DNA of 64,000 nucleotides. Origin: Bacteroidetes bacterium UBA2364 (GTDB lineage Bacteria > Bacteroidota > Rhodothermia > Rhodothermales > UBA2364). Every line of letters starts with the position of its first letter. Within the stretch, counting starts at the first letter, position 1. The position numbers and the translations under genes are program-made. Under the pieces are notes generated by a model. It was not told the origin of the DNA, searched no databases, and saw only the letters and a program-made list of their open reading frames with translations. Below are positions 1 through 8,787 of the stretch, in pieces. The stretch is taken from NCBI GenBank assembly GCA_002344075.1, contig DDTM01000001.1, forward strand, positions 1 to 64,000. The letters are read 5' to 3'.

Positions 1-3000
1 CCGGACCCGGAGAGATGGCATCTACCGCACGAGTACGCATGGTATAAGGACGTCCGGTTTTAAATACACCCAGTACGTTTACCCCAAAGTTTTCGAGGAG
101 GTTCATCCCTGCGATTTCAGGGCCTTCCCCTTTACCCAGACGATAGTCTAAGGAAACGTTTACGGCATGACGGTTGTCGAAGTTCATCCGGCTGAGGAAG
201 TTCGGATAGAATGGGTCTTCTCCACCTAACCAAGAAATATTACCGAAAGTTGCAGGATCCGATCCGGTTCCTTCTGCAAACGAAAGTGTATAGTTTACGT
301 TCATTTGGAAGCCTTTCATCCGGCGGAGTTCCACCTCAGCCTCAATCCCTTTGATGGAAGCAAAGTCCACGTTTTGGCGTTGGTCATTTGCCGACCATGG
401 GTAGGTAAAGATGAGCTTGCGGTTGCCCACTTGGCCTTTTTGCTGACGGATGAACCCGGTTAGCGTTGCGGCCATTTTCTCGCCCAAACGTTGACGGAAA
501 CCAAGCGAGTACTCGATGGTACGCGGCGGTGCAAGGTCGGTATTACTGGTTAGACTTCCTGAGTTTTCCCGTTGGAAACGCAAATAGCCATAGGTAGAAA
601 GATAGTTAGAACTTGGACGCTGCGAGGTGACGCCATAGCTGGCGAAGAACAACGCTTGGTCGGTTACAGGAAAACTCATCCCAATACGCGGCATGAGGTT
701 TAGACGAGGCTTGTAGTCTTTAAACGCGCCTGGGGTCATGTCATCCGATTTAGAAACGTGCTTCGCACCAAAATCGTTACGGAGTTGTACGAATGTTGTG
801 GCTTCACCATTGGCCGTAAAGAAGTCACCATCAATACTGCGATAACCCACAATGGCTTGTTTGCTGTCGCCGTCTTTGTATAAGACACCAAAGTCTTCAC
901 CAATGTTAGAAGGACGATTCGCCACTTCGTTGGCGCGGATGATTTCCACCAACGCATACGGATCTTTCAGAACAAGCGCATTGTTGTCAAAAATATCGGC
1001 ACGGAGACCGAGGTTCAACACCAAGTCTTTGTATTCAATTTTGTCTTGGATGAAACCACCAAAGAAGATCGGGCGATAAGGTGCGGTGTTGGCATAGCTC
1101 TTGTCCAATTTGGAATCTTTGGAAATGGCCACCAAGTTGGCAATATCTTCAGAGTCGGTTTCTTCTGTACCAAGGTAGTTATACCCAAAATAGGCGATAT
1201 TCTTGTCTAAGGCACCAAAAACCAAATCGTTCCAAGTGGATACCTTTCCTTGGTCTTTAAGGGTTACTTCTACGTTGCCATCATCATACAAACGGGCCAA
1301 AGAGCCCGGTGCTACGCTATAGGAACGTTGGGTTTGTTGCTCATACTCGGCCCCAAATTGAATCTGGTGGATCCCCAACTGGGTGGTGGCTTCGGCTGAG
1401 AAGTGGGTTTTTTGGGTACGGCTCTTGGCATAGTTCGGCAAGAATGCACCCGGCATGCTATAAAAACCATTTACGCCAATACTCGCAAAAACACCATCCT
1501 TGGCAATTTGATTAAATGCGATATCGGTCAAGGCTCCGCTTGTAAGCGTGGAAAGGCTCGAACGATACTTGGCATTCATGGCGTTTGCAGCATTATCAAT
1601 ATCACCGTAGAACAGCGCATCTTCTACTTTATTGCTGAAGTTCGGATTGTAGGTGACGGATTTCGCATCCACATAGTCAAACTGCAATTGATAGAAGGTA
1701 TTGTTGGAGAGGCGGTGCGTAAGGGTAACAAATCCCTGGCGGTTGCTGCTCTCGTTTTTCGTAAAGAAGTTGTAGTTGGAAATCGCTGTTCCACCGCCAC
1801 CAGTATTGCTGGCAGTTTGGGAACCACCTACACGAAGCCGAACGGCTTTGGTCACGTCAAAGGTAAAGTTTCCACGCAGGTTTAGTCGTTCAAAGTTGTC
1901 GCGACTGGCAGCACGTTTTTCGTACTGATCAATTGGGACAACCTCCCCTTTGCGCCACATTTCAACAACGGTTCCCCCAACTAAGTTCAATTTATTGTCG
2001 GCGCCAATATCTACTTTACGGATTTCATTGCCCGCTTTGTCAATAAAGATCAAGTTGGTTCCGTCATAGACTGGCAAGTGGGTTGCTGCATCCACCTTGA
2101 TGCGTGCTCCGTCTGGCAAATCACCCGGTAGGTCCACATACGATTTAACACCTGCACTATTGACCACGGCGAGAACTTGTGGGCTGTTTTGCCACTCGGC
2201 AACCAATGCTTCAGGAATAGCCGGGAATTTTTTCCATGAAGGGTTGGTATCCAGTTGGTTGGTGTAGGATCCTGAAGCAAAGAAACTTAGTTTGCCTTTC
2301 ACAAGGGGACCACCCAAAGAAGCCTCTGCCAAGTTATAGCCATAAGGATCTAAGAACTCGGAAGATACGCCTTCCACGGTTCCAAAGAACTTTGTGGCGC
2401 CAGATTTGGTGGTGATGTTTACCACACCCGACATGGCATCTCCGTAGCGGGCCGAGATATTGCCCACCATCATTTCCTGTTCGGAAATAGCGCCTTGCGG
2501 AATGGCCAGATCACCTGTCCGGATACCATCCACGAAATAAACAATTTCACCACTCCGACCACCGCGGGCATTCGAGCCACCACGGTCGGTTGTGGAAATA
2601 CCCGCCTGAATGCCGAGGGCACCGTTTACACCACGAACCGGAAGGTTCTGGATGTCTTCACCACTAATCGTTTTTTCTGCCCCAACGGCATCCTTCGCGA
2701 TCAATGGTTTTTCATAAACGATTTCAACGGATGTGACGGTTGAATTTTCCTCTACCAGAGCAAAATTCAGTTCAGTGGTACGTCCGGAACTGATCCGTAC
2801 GCCCAATTCACTTTTGTTTTTGTAACCGACGAACGATGCTCTCACATTGTAGGAACCGACTGGCACCCCAATGATAAAGTAGTTTCCGTTCACGTCGGTT
2901 ACCGCTCCCAACTGAGTGCCCTCCACCTGTACAGTGGCACCCGGGACTCCTGTTCCCGCAGCAGCGTCGGTGACGCGCCCGGAAATCTTACCCGTGTTTT

Positions 3001-3064
3001 GTGCCAACGCCAGGAAAGGAAGGCAAAGCAGTGTAAGCATGAGTGTACTCCATTTGCGAGACAT
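1..3064 (-). CDS. TonB-dependent outer-membrane receptor, C-terminus beyond window
   Basis: This frame stays open from an ATG at 3064 to the left edge, giving at least 1021 residues with no stop. The N-terminus is a signal peptide (MSRKWSTLML, then a hydrophobic run ending LALAQ). Next comes a carboxypeptidase-regulatory-like domain (GKISGRVTDAA...VPGATVQV, about residues 25-105), then a plug domain (about 110-220) and a long beta barrel. The visible end (NFGVNVLGVFKTGRPY) is still barrel strand, so probably only a short piece is missing. A strong ribosome-binding site, GGAGGAGG at 3071-3078, fixes the start. The protein should import a large ligand across the outer membrane with TonB energy; the ligand cannot be read from sequence. 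No SusD partner is visible upstream. A leader with its own terminator precedes it. Confidence 0.93.
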   Translation of the reverse strand, partial: MSRKWSTLMLTLLCLPFLALAQNTGKISGRVTDAAAGTGVPGATVQVEGTQLGAVTDVNGNYFIIGVPVGSYNVRASFVGYKNKSELGVRISSGRTTELNFALVEENSTVTSVEIVYEKPLIAKDAVGAEKTISGEDIQNLPVRGVNGALGIQAGISTTDRGGSNARGGRSGEIVYFVDGIRTGDLAIPQGAISEQEMMVGNISARYGDAMSGVVNITTKSGATKFFGTVEGVSSEFLDPYGYNLAEASLGGPLVKGKLSFFASGSYTNQLDTNPSWKKFPAIPEALVAEWQNSPQVLAVVNSAGVKSYVDLPGDLPDGARIKVDAATHLPVYDGTNLIFIDKAGNEIRKVDIGADNKLNLVGGTVVEMWRKGEVVPIDQYEKRAASRDNFERLNLRGNFTFDVTKAVRLRVGGSQTASNTGGGGTAISNYNFFTKNESSNRQGFVTLTHRLSNNTFYQLQFDYVDAKSVTYNPNFSNKVEDALFYGDIDNAANAMNAKYRSSLSTLTSGALTDIAFNQIAKDGVFASIGVNGFYSMPGAFLPNYAKSRTQKTHFSAEATTQLGIHQIQFGAEYEQQTQRSYSVAPGSLARLYDDGNVEVTLKDQGKVSTWNDLVFGALDKNIAYFGYNYLGTEETDSEDIANLVAISKDSKLDKSYANTAPYRPIFFGGFIQDKIEYKDLVLNLGLRADIFDNNALVLKDPYALVEIIRANEVANRPSNIGEDFGVLYKDGDSKQAIVGYRSIDGDFFTANGEATTFVQLRNDFGAKHVSKSDDMTPGAFKDYKPRLNLMPRIGMSFPVTDQALFFASYGVTSQRPSSNYLSTYGYLRFQRENSGSLTSNTDLAPPRTIEYSLGFRQRLGEKMAATLTGFIRQQKGQVGNRKLIFTYPWSANDQRQNVDFASIKGIEAEVELRRMKGFQMNVNYTLSFAEGTGSDPATFGNISWLGGEDPFYPNFLSRMNFDNRHAVNVSLDYRLGKGEGPEIAGMNLLENFGVNVLGVFKTGRPYTMRTRAVDAISPGP

Positions 3065-3160
3065 ATGCTACCTCCTCCGTAATGGGTTGTTTGGTAATGA
3101 TTTGGGTTGTTGTTTGTTTGGCTGAATACTAAAGTGAATTTCACTTCAGGGTTGGCTGAT

Positions 3161-3208
3161 AAAAAACCGTCTTGGAGCAGGGAGGGCTAATCCCGAGCCA
3201 CGAGACGG
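3161..3208 (-). terminator. Terminator-like hairpin inside the receptor leader
   Basis: On the minus strand CCGTCT (3203-3208) pairs with AGACGG (3167-3172). TGG/CCA and GGG/CCC pairs are possible inside, and six T residues follow (3161-3166). No gene lies between this hairpin and the serA terminator, so it would end a short untranslated transcript or act as an attenuator for the TonB receptor. Confidence 0.6.
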
Positions 3209-3355
3209 CGGTTGGTTTCATCTTTATGATCAGCGTGTGCTGTTTGGGTTGGAGCGTATTCTGAGAAGCAGTAACCATTTACCATATACTATTTTTACCT
3301 TTAGACCAATGGTGGGGTTCATAACGTCTCAATATACGACGACTTTTACCGAACT

Positions 3356-3387
3356 CAAATATAGCAACCCAATAAGATTAATGTCAA
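3356..3387 (-). promoter_or_regulatory. Candidate Bacteroidota-type promoter for the TonB receptor leader
   Basis: On the minus strand TATATTTG (3356-3363) matches the Bacteroidota -7 consensus TAnnTTTG, and TTG (3385-3387) lies 21 nt upstream as a -33 element. Transcription would start near 3349, giving a leader of about 285 nt before the receptor ATG. Confidence 0.45.
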
Positions 3388-3705
3388 GAAAAACAAATTC
3401 CCTTTCAAAATCAAGTCAATTTTACGTCCCAGCCCCTTATTAAAGGCTGGAAGCGCTTAACAGGTTGTTTTTACTTAACAAATCGCACGATATTTTTAAA
3501 CCTTCAAAAAACAATAAAAGCAACTATATTGCACTATTAGAACTTAAAATATTTGGTTTGTTAATTTCTGTTCATCCTCATGTAGCCTGCCTATCGTGGT
3601 GTAATTCTTAAATATATTTTGCCTGAAAGCGTTATCCGAGTAAAAATTTTGGCATGATTCAAAGAAACGCGGACAGAAAGACCATCCATATTAAGGCCCA
3701 GCTAA

Positions 3706-3738
3706 GAAAAAAAGGTTGCCCGAACCATGGACAACCTT
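3706..3738 (-). terminator. Intrinsic terminator of serA
   Basis: On the minus strand AAGGTTG (3732-3738) and CAACCTT (3712-3718) form a 7-bp stem with a 13-nt loop, followed by a T run. It starts about 25 nt after the serA stop codon. Confidence 0.8.
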
Positions 3739-3762
3739 CAACGTTATTTTGTGGTACGTTTT

Positions 3763-5352
3763 TTATAATACATAGACCACTTTAACATTTCGAACACCGT
3801 CTATGGCCTCAATTTGTGTTCTCACCACTTCTGTTATGGTATCATCCACACATACGGCCGTGATGGCTTCGCCTCCTTTACCGGAACGTCCGAGGGTAAA
3901 AGTAGCAATATTGATTTGGTTTTCTGCCAAAATACGCCCAACTGCAGCAACCATACCAGGCCGATCCACATTGGTATAAAATAAAATGTGGCCTTCGGGC
4001 TTCACCTCGAGCGGGAAACCATCTATTTGTACTATTCGCGGATCTTCGCCAGCAAAAACCGTTCCTGTCAGTTTTCGTATGCCCGAAGACGTATGAAAGG
4101 TGATTTCGAGCAATTCCGTAAAGTTTCCCGCATCGTCACTCCGCTGTTCCTCGAACACCACTCCCATTTCATGTGCAATCACCGAGGCATTGATATAGTT
4201 CACGTAGCTATGCCATTTGGATAAAATCCCCCGCATCACGGCCAGCGAGAGCAATTCTGAATATCGTTTAGGGACATCGCCCATACAACGAACCACCACT
4301 TTTTGGAGCGAACCATCCATCAGTTGTCCGGCCACCTGGCCCAGTTTTTCTGCCAGTTTCAGGAAAGACTGAACTTCGCTGCGGGCAGCCATACGAATAG
4401 CAAAGGAGTTCACCGACGTCCGGACGGAGCGCCCTTGTAGCGCTTCAATCAATTCAGCAGTGACTTCTTCTGCCACTTTAAATTGGGCTTCTTTGGTAGA
4501 GGCGGCAATATGAGGGGTTGCAACCACATTTGGATGTTCAATTAATGGGCGCAAATGGGGGCTTGGCGGCTCTGTGGAATACACATCTAAGGCCGCTCCA
4601 CCCACCTGACCCGACTCCAAGGCCGCAAGAAGGTCTGCTTCATTGATGATTTCGCCTCTTGCACAATTCACCACCAGAACGCCTTTTTTACATTTGGCAA
4701 ATGTTTCTCGGTTCAATAAACCATTGGTTTCATCGGTCAATGGCGTATGTACGGTAATGATATCGCTTTGGGCATATAATTCGTTTAAAGAAACCAAAGC
4801 AATGCCCAACCGTTCGGCAACCGCATGATTCAACATAGGGTCATACGCCAACACATTCATGCCAAACCCCCGCATTCGCTCTGCCACGGCCCTGCCAATT
4901 TTTCCGGCTCCGATTACACCAAGTGTTTTGCCAAAAATCTCGGTTCCATTAAACTTATTCCGCTCCCAAGCGCCGGACTTTAAGGAGGCATGGGCTTGTG
5001 GCAAGTGTCGTGCCAATGATTGCATCATGGCACAAGTATGTTCGGCCGTAGAGAGGGTATTTCCATCCGGCGAGTTCATCACCAGCACGCCCCGCCGGGT
5101 GGCCGCGTCTAAGTCCACATTATCCACACCCACTCCAGCACGACCAATAACCTTGAGGTTGGTTGCAGCCTCTATCAAGTCTGCCGTAATCTTGGTTCCA
5201 CTCCGGATGATCCAGCCTTCGTATTGAGGCAAAATGGCTTTCAGTTCATCTTTTGAGAGTTTAAGGCGAACCTCGGCCTGAATCCCCTTGGTTTCCAACA
5301 TCGTGGCACATGCTTGGTCCACGGCGTCGGTGATAATCACTTTTTGTTTCAT
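3763..5352 (-). CDS. serA: D-3-phosphoglycerate dehydrogenase
   Basis: Catalyses the first committed step of L-serine synthesis, NAD-dependent oxidation of 3-phosphoglycerate in the cytosol. At 529 residues it is the long form: substrate and nucleotide domains (about 1-310), an intervening ASB-like domain (about 315-450), and a C-terminal ACT domain (about 455-529) that usually binds serine for feedback control. The Rossmann motif GAGKIG is at 148-153. The catalytic triad can be placed at Arg232 (CARGE), Glu261 (STEPP) and His281 (PHIAAS). Its own terminator follows at 3706-3738. engB ends 40 bases upstream on the same strand, so the two may be cotranscribed. Confidence 0.96.
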   Translation of the reverse strand: MKQKVIITDAVDQACATMLETKGIQAEVRLKLSKDELKAILPQYEGWIIRSGTKITADLIEAATNLKVIGRAGVGVDNVDLDAATRRGVLVMNSPDGNTLSTAEHTCAMMQSLARHLPQAHASLKSGAWERNKFNGTEIFGKTLGVIGAGKIGRAVAERMRGFGMNVLAYDPMLNHAVAERLGIALVSLNELYAQSDIITVHTPLTDETNGLLNRETFAKCKKGVLVVNCARGEIINEADLLAALESGQVGGAALDVYSTEPPSPHLRPLIEHPNVVATPHIAASTKEAQFKVAEEVTAELIEALQGRSVRTSVNSFAIRMAARSEVQSFLKLAEKLGQVAGQLMDGSLQKVVVRCMGDVPKRYSELLSLAVMRGILSKWHSYVNYINASVIAHEMGVVFEEQRSDDAGNFTELLEITFHTSSGIRKLTGTVFAGEDPRIVQIDGFPLEVKPEGHILFYTNVDRPGMVAAVGRILAENQINIATFTLGRSGKGGEAITAVCVDDTITEVVRTQIEAIDGVRNVKVVYVL

Positions 5353-5392
5353 GTTCTTGGCTTATTATCGTTATACATTTTTTACCATCGCC

Positions 5393-6022
5393 TTATATAC
5401 ATAGATTTAGGATGGCTTGTCGTCCTATTTTCTTTACGGACGAACTTTCAACAATTTGAACCTCTAAGGATTTTTCCAACAACACCCGTTCTATTTCGCG
5501 TCGTGTTGCGTGCCGTTCTTTTTGGTTGAGTTTATCCATTTTGGTCAACACCACCACATATAGTACAGGCAAACCCTTCATGAACTCCATCACTTCCTGA
5601 TCCAAATCGGTAGGTGGATGGCGGCTGTCTATCAGATGAAAGACCGTTTGCAGGTTTTCTCGCTGGTTCAAATATCGGGTGATGAGTTTACCCCAAGACA
5701 GGCGATTGGTTTTGGAGGTACGTGCATAACCAAAACCTGGCAGGTCCACCAAATAATACGATTGGTTGACCACATAATAATTGAGGGTTTGCGTTTTGCC
5801 GGGCGTACCACTGGTATGGGCAAGCCCCCGGCGTCCCAGCAACATATTGATCAGTGAACTTTTTCCGACATTGGAGCGGCCTATGAAGGCAAATTCGGCA
5901 AGACCATCTTCGGGCAAGTCTTTCCAACCGGAAGCGCTTTTCACAAACTGTACCTCCAGATGTGCGTCGCGTGTGGCAACCCGTTTTTCAGGTTGTGGAG
6001 CAAATTCCAGAGGCTTTTCCAT
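5393..6022 (-). CDS. engB: Ribosome biogenesis GTP-binding protein EngB/YsxC
   Basis: A small TrmE-Era-EngA-EngB-type GTPase needed for late assembly of the large ribosomal subunit. From the ATG at 6022 it has 209 residues, normal for the family; a TTG three codons upstream is a less likely start. The G1 loop GRSNVGKS is at 48-55, G3 DLPGFG at 93-98 and G4 TKMD at 160-163. The switch region has the family-typical SGTPGKTQ. It sits between sucD and serA on the same strand, with 51 and 40 bases to its neighbours. Confidence 0.95.
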   Translation of the reverse strand: MEKPLEFAPQPEKRVATRDAHLEVQFVKSASGWKDLPEDGLAEFAFIGRSNVGKSSLINMLLGRRGLAHTSGTPGKTQTLNYYVVNQSYYLVDLPGFGYARTSKTNRLSWGKLITRYLNQRENLQTVFHLIDSRHPPTDLDQEVMEFMKGLPVLYVVVLTKMDKLNQKERHATRREIERVLLEKSLEVQIVESSSVKKIGRQAILNLCI

Positions 6023-6073
6023 AATAGACAAAAAAAAAGGGGGCGTACCCAGCCCGATACGCCCTAAAAACAG

Positions 6074-6943
6074 TTAGACCTTTAATGCCGCAGCAACGGT
6101 TTCTCCGATGAGTGCAGGATTCTCCACAATCGTGGCTCCTGCTGCTTTTAGAACGGCAAATTTCTCGTCGGCCGTACCTTTTCCGCCTGATATAATGGCG
6201 CCGGCATGGCCCATTCGGCGTCCTGGAGGCGCCGTTTTTCCAGCGATAAACGCGAAAACGGGCTTGGTCATCGTCTTGATAAACTCAGCGGCTTCTTCCT
6301 CTGCAGTTCCACCAATTTCTCCGATCATCACCACCGCCTCGGTTTCGCCATCGGCCTCAAACAATTCAAGTGCATCACGGAAGCGCGTTCCAATAATAGG
6401 GTCTCCCCCAATACCAACAGCGGTGGACTGCCCCAGACCGCGACGAGTAAGTTGGTCAACGGCTTCGTAGGTAAGCGTACCAGAGCGCGAAACCACCCCA
6501 ACCGATCCTGGCGTAAAGATCATACCCGGCATAATGCCTACTTTTGCTTGATTTGGCGTAAGAACACCTGGACAGTTCGGCCCTACAAACCGTGCCCCCA
6601 CTTTTGTACCATAATGATAAACCGGCAACATATCCTTGACAGGGATTCCTTCGGTGATGCAAATCACTAATTTAATGTCTGCATCAAAGGCTTCCAGAAT
6701 GGCATCTGCGGCAAATGCAGGCGGAACAAATATGATTGATGTATTGGCGCCTTCGGCTTCTACGGCTTTTTGTACCGTATCAAACACTGGACGATCTAAG
6801 TGCTTGGCACCACCTTTGCCGGGCGTTACTCCCCCAATGACGTTTGTTCCATACTCAATCATTTGCTCGGCATGAAACGTGCCTTCCTTTCCGGTAAAAC
6901 CTTGAACCACAAGGCGGGTATTCCGATCTACGAGGATACTCAT
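6074..6943 (-). CDS. sucD: Succinate-CoA ligase, alpha subunit
   Basis: Forms succinyl-CoA synthetase of the TCA cycle together with SucB. The 289 residues match the family length. A CoA-binding Rossmann domain comes first (LVVQGFTGKEG near residue 11), then the ligase domain with the phospho-accepting His246 in GHAGAI. The SRSGTLTYE segment typical of SucD is present. The beta subunit gene (sucB/sucC) is not in this window, so the two subunits are encoded apart. About 220 bases separate its start from the next gene upstream, room for its own promoter. Confidence 0.96.
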   Translation of the reverse strand: MSILVDRNTRLVVQGFTGKEGTFHAEQMIEYGTNVIGGVTPGKGGAKHLDRPVFDTVQKAVEAEGANTSIIFVPPAFAADAILEAFDADIKLVICITEGIPVKDMLPVYHYGTKVGARFVGPNCPGVLTPNQAKVGIMPGMIFTPGSVGVVSRSGTLTYEAVDQLTRRGLGQSTAVGIGGDPIIGTRFRDALELFEADGETEAVVMIGEIGGTAEEEAAEFIKTMTKPVFAFIAGKTAPPGRRMGHAGAIISGGKGTADEKFAVLKAAGATIVENPALIGETVAAALKV

Positions 6944-7043
6944 AACAGTTTTGGGCTTATAGGGTTGTGATTTTATTGATGTTCGCTATGGTTGAAATTG
7001 TTGAATAGAGGAAACTAAGCCACAGTGTTGGAAAGAAACATGA

Positions 7044-7103
7044 AGCAGATCGGCATTTCATGCGAAAGTTTGTGGAATTGCCTCATCGGAAATGCGACCT
7101 GCT
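7044..7103. repeat. Long imperfect inverted repeat between sucD and the MBL-fold gene
   Basis: The arms 7044-7059 and 7089-7103 pair over 15 bp with one mismatch and one bulge; the loop is 29 nt. It lies downstream of the metallo-beta-lactamase-fold gene and upstream of sucD. It could be a transcript end or an mRNA stability element. There is no clean T run on the minus strand. Confidence 0.5.
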
Positions 7104-7163
7104 CCTTTTGACGCGATGCACAATGTTTCTTTATCTCCATTTTATGACAGTTACGAGCATTCT

Positions 7164-8237
7164 TTAAGGCACCAATAAAACGGACGCGCCTTCTTTGAGG
7201 ATGCGGAAAGACTCTGAATCCAGATTTTGTGCCTCGATTGCGGTTCTCAGTTCCGAAAGCGGCTCCTCCAACCCCTCATCAGCCATTTCGAATGTCCCGT
7301 AGTGCATTGGGATGGATTTTTTTATCCCCAGTTCCTGATGCATTTGTACCGCTTGTGCCGGCGAGACATGAACAGGCGACATAAACCACTCCGGGCGATA
7401 CGCTCCGATGGGTAGTATGCCCACATCAAAGCCCTCCGGAAACTGTTTTTGAATGCGCCGAACAAAGGGGCCGTATCCGGTGTCGCCTGCAAAGTAGAGC
7501 CGCTTCCCTTGCACCGTTAACACAAAACCCGCCCAAAGCGTTTTGTTACGATCAGAAAGCCCACGTCCGGAAAAATGTTGCGCGGGCACACAAGTTAGGT
7601 ACATCACCTCAGACAAACTTTGTGTATCCCACCAATCCATTTCTGTCACATTCCGAATTCCTTGCCCCACCAAAAAGGCCTCATTCCCCAATGTGGTGAT
7701 TATTTTGCACCCAAATTGATGTTGCAACCGCCCCAAGGTCTGCGGATCACAATGGTCGTAATGGTTGTGCGTGAGCAGTACCACATCAATCGGGGGCAAG
7801 TCCTCGAAGCGAATCCCCGGCGGGCGTACCCGCTCCGGCCCCAACCAAGAAATAGGGCTTACTCGGCGGGCATATACTGGATCTGTCAGAATATTGAGGC
7901 CCTCCCATTGTATTAACAAGGTTGCATGGTTGATAAAGGTAATCCGTAGCCCCTCCTCTACCCGACTTACCGGCTTCTCGCCAAAGGCTTGATCGGCGTA
8001 TGGCGGCCAATATCCCACGTTTTTGCGGTTTATGCGCCACTTCAGTACATCCCAAAACCCCTTCTGCGGTATATCACCCAGATTGTGGAAGTGTGTACCA
8101 TCAAAATGATCGCTCTTGGGACCGCGATAACCCGGAGCAGAAAAAGCAAGATCTGCGAACCAAGCAGTAATTCCGCCCAGCCCTATAACTCCGGCAACTC
8201 CTTTCGTTGCTTTGCACATAAAATTTCTACGGTTCAT
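7164..8237 (-). CDS. MBL-fold hydrolase, NAPE-PLD/UlaG-like
   Basis: A metallo-beta-lactamase-fold enzyme of the group related to N-acylphosphatidylethanolamine phospholipase D and UlaG. The zinc ligands are visible: HNHYDH after VVLLT, the His of PAQHFSG, the Asp of AGDTGY and the His of MHYGTF. From the ATG at 8237 it has 357 residues and begins MNRRNFMCKATKG, a twin-arginine-like signal, then a hydrophobic stretch ending at AFSAPG, which suggests an exported or membrane-tethered enzyme. In-frame starts further upstream (to 8354) add no recognisable sequence and run into the operator region, so they were not chosen. It is divergent from the BlaI-type repressor and may share its operators. 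The substrate is unknown. Confidence 0.87.
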   Translation of the reverse strand: MNRRNFMCKATKGVAGVIGLGGITAWFADLAFSAPGYRGPKSDHFDGTHFHNLGDIPQKGFWDVLKWRINRKNVGYWPPYADQAFGEKPVSRVEEGLRITFINHATLLIQWEGLNILTDPVYARRVSPISWLGPERVRPPGIRFEDLPPIDVVLLTHNHYDHCDPQTLGRLQHQFGCKIITTLGNEAFLVGQGIRNVTEMDWWDTQSLSEVMYLTCVPAQHFSGRGLSDRNKTLWAGFVLTVQGKRLYFAGDTGYGPFVRRIQKQFPEGFDVGILPIGAYRPEWFMSPVHVSPAQAVQMHQELGIKKSIPMHYGTFEMADEGLEEPLSELRTAIEAQNLDSESFRILKEGASVLLVP

Positions 8238-8348
8238 AACCTTTTTCATTGTTTGCACTCGATACCTCATTTTTGCTAAAAGGTTGCACCCTTCTTCAGC
8301 CCCCACCATCCAGCACTTCTGGACGGACAATGTTTTTTTCATCCGGAC

Positions 8349-8377
8349 TTGCACATCTACTACATTTGTAGTATCTT
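8349..8377 (+). promoter_or_regulatory. Candidate promoter of the blaI-type gene
   Basis: TTGCAC (8349-8354), a 17-nt spacer and TATCTT (8372-8377) resemble a sigma70 promoter. TACATTTG (8361-8368) also matches the Bacteroidota -7 form TAnnTTTG, though no good -33 element was seen for it. Either way the first operator overlaps the promoter, as expected for repression. Confidence 0.4.
8358..8373. promoter_or_regulatory. BlaI/MecI-type operator 1
   Basis: The 16-base palindrome TACTACATTTGTAGTA has 7-bp perfect arms around TT. It matches the TACAnnTGTA core bound by BlaI/MecI-family repressors. It lies just upstream of the BlaI-type gene that starts at 8401. Confidence 0.8.
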
Positions 8378-8380
8378 AGA

Positions 8381-8394
8381 ACTACAAATGTAGT
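8381..8394. promoter_or_regulatory. BlaI/MecI-type operator 2
   Basis: ACTACAAATGTAGT has 6-bp arms around AA and is the reverse complement of the centre of operator 1. The two centres are 22 bases apart, about two helical turns, so two repressor dimers could bind the same face of the DNA between the divergent genes. Confidence 0.78.
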
Positions 8395-8400
8395 AATATC

Positions 8401-8787
8401 ATGAAACGACGTATTCTCCAATCTTTAGGCGAGGCCGAGTGGGAAATTCTCCAAGCCATATGGCAATTGGGCGAGGCTACGGTAAGCCAAGTACATGAGC
8501 ACATCCGTAGCCAACGAGACGTTGCTTATACCACCATCATGACATTGATGAAACGGCTTAGCGAAAAAGGCTATTTATCCTATACGGTTCGTGGCCAAGC
8601 TTATGTTTATCATGCTAATATGGAACCAGACGCTTTTAAAAATGCGATGGTCTCGGAGGTGGTGGAAAAGATATTTAATGGCTCGTCCTTGGCATTGGCA
8701 CAAACACTCTTTAAACAAGAAACTTTTTCGGAGGCAGATCGGGCAGAGATAGAGTCCTTACTGGTCCAAATCCGTAAAACCGAATAA
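8401..8787 (+). CDS. BlaI/MecI/CopY family transcriptional repressor
   Basis: A 128-residue winged-helix repressor. LGEAEWEILQAIWQLGEATVS is the family's N-terminal signature, and the recognition region DVAYTTIMTLMKRL is well conserved. The C-terminal helices form the dimerisation domain, which in this family is cleaved or released when the partner M56 metallopeptidase senses its signal. Its stop codon overlaps the start of the BlaR1-type gene by one base, so the two are cotranslated. Two matching operators lie within 45 bases upstream, which points to autoregulation. No beta-lactamase gene of the classical A or C type is nearby, so the regulon need not be antibiotic resistance. Confidence 0.93.
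   Translation: MKRRILQSLGEAEWEILQAIWQLGEATVSQVHEHIRSQRDVAYTTIMTLMKRLSEKGYLSYTVRGQAYVYHANMEPDAFKNAMVSEVVEKIFNGSSLALAQTLFKQETFSEADRAEIESLLVQIRKTE

Larger units (their letters stand above)
3065..3762. other. Intergenic region: TonB-receptor leader and serA terminator
   Basis: About 700 bases without a convincing gene. Read on the minus strand it holds, in order: the serA terminator (3706-3738), an AT-rich stretch, a candidate promoter (3356-3387), about 140 bases of leader, a terminator-like hairpin (3161-3208), and the ribosome-binding site of the receptor. The short open frame on the plus strand at 3237-3443 has no family resemblance and no ribosome-binding site. Confidence 0.7.

Noticed and set aside
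1403..1885. 160-codon frame on the plus strand inside the TonB receptor
   Set aside because: It is antisense to the receptor, whose frame is continuous and has clear domains. The composition is that of a shadow frame.
3237..3443. 68-codon frame upstream of the TonB receptor
   Set aside because: It overlaps a promoter-like site, has no family match and no ribosome-binding site.
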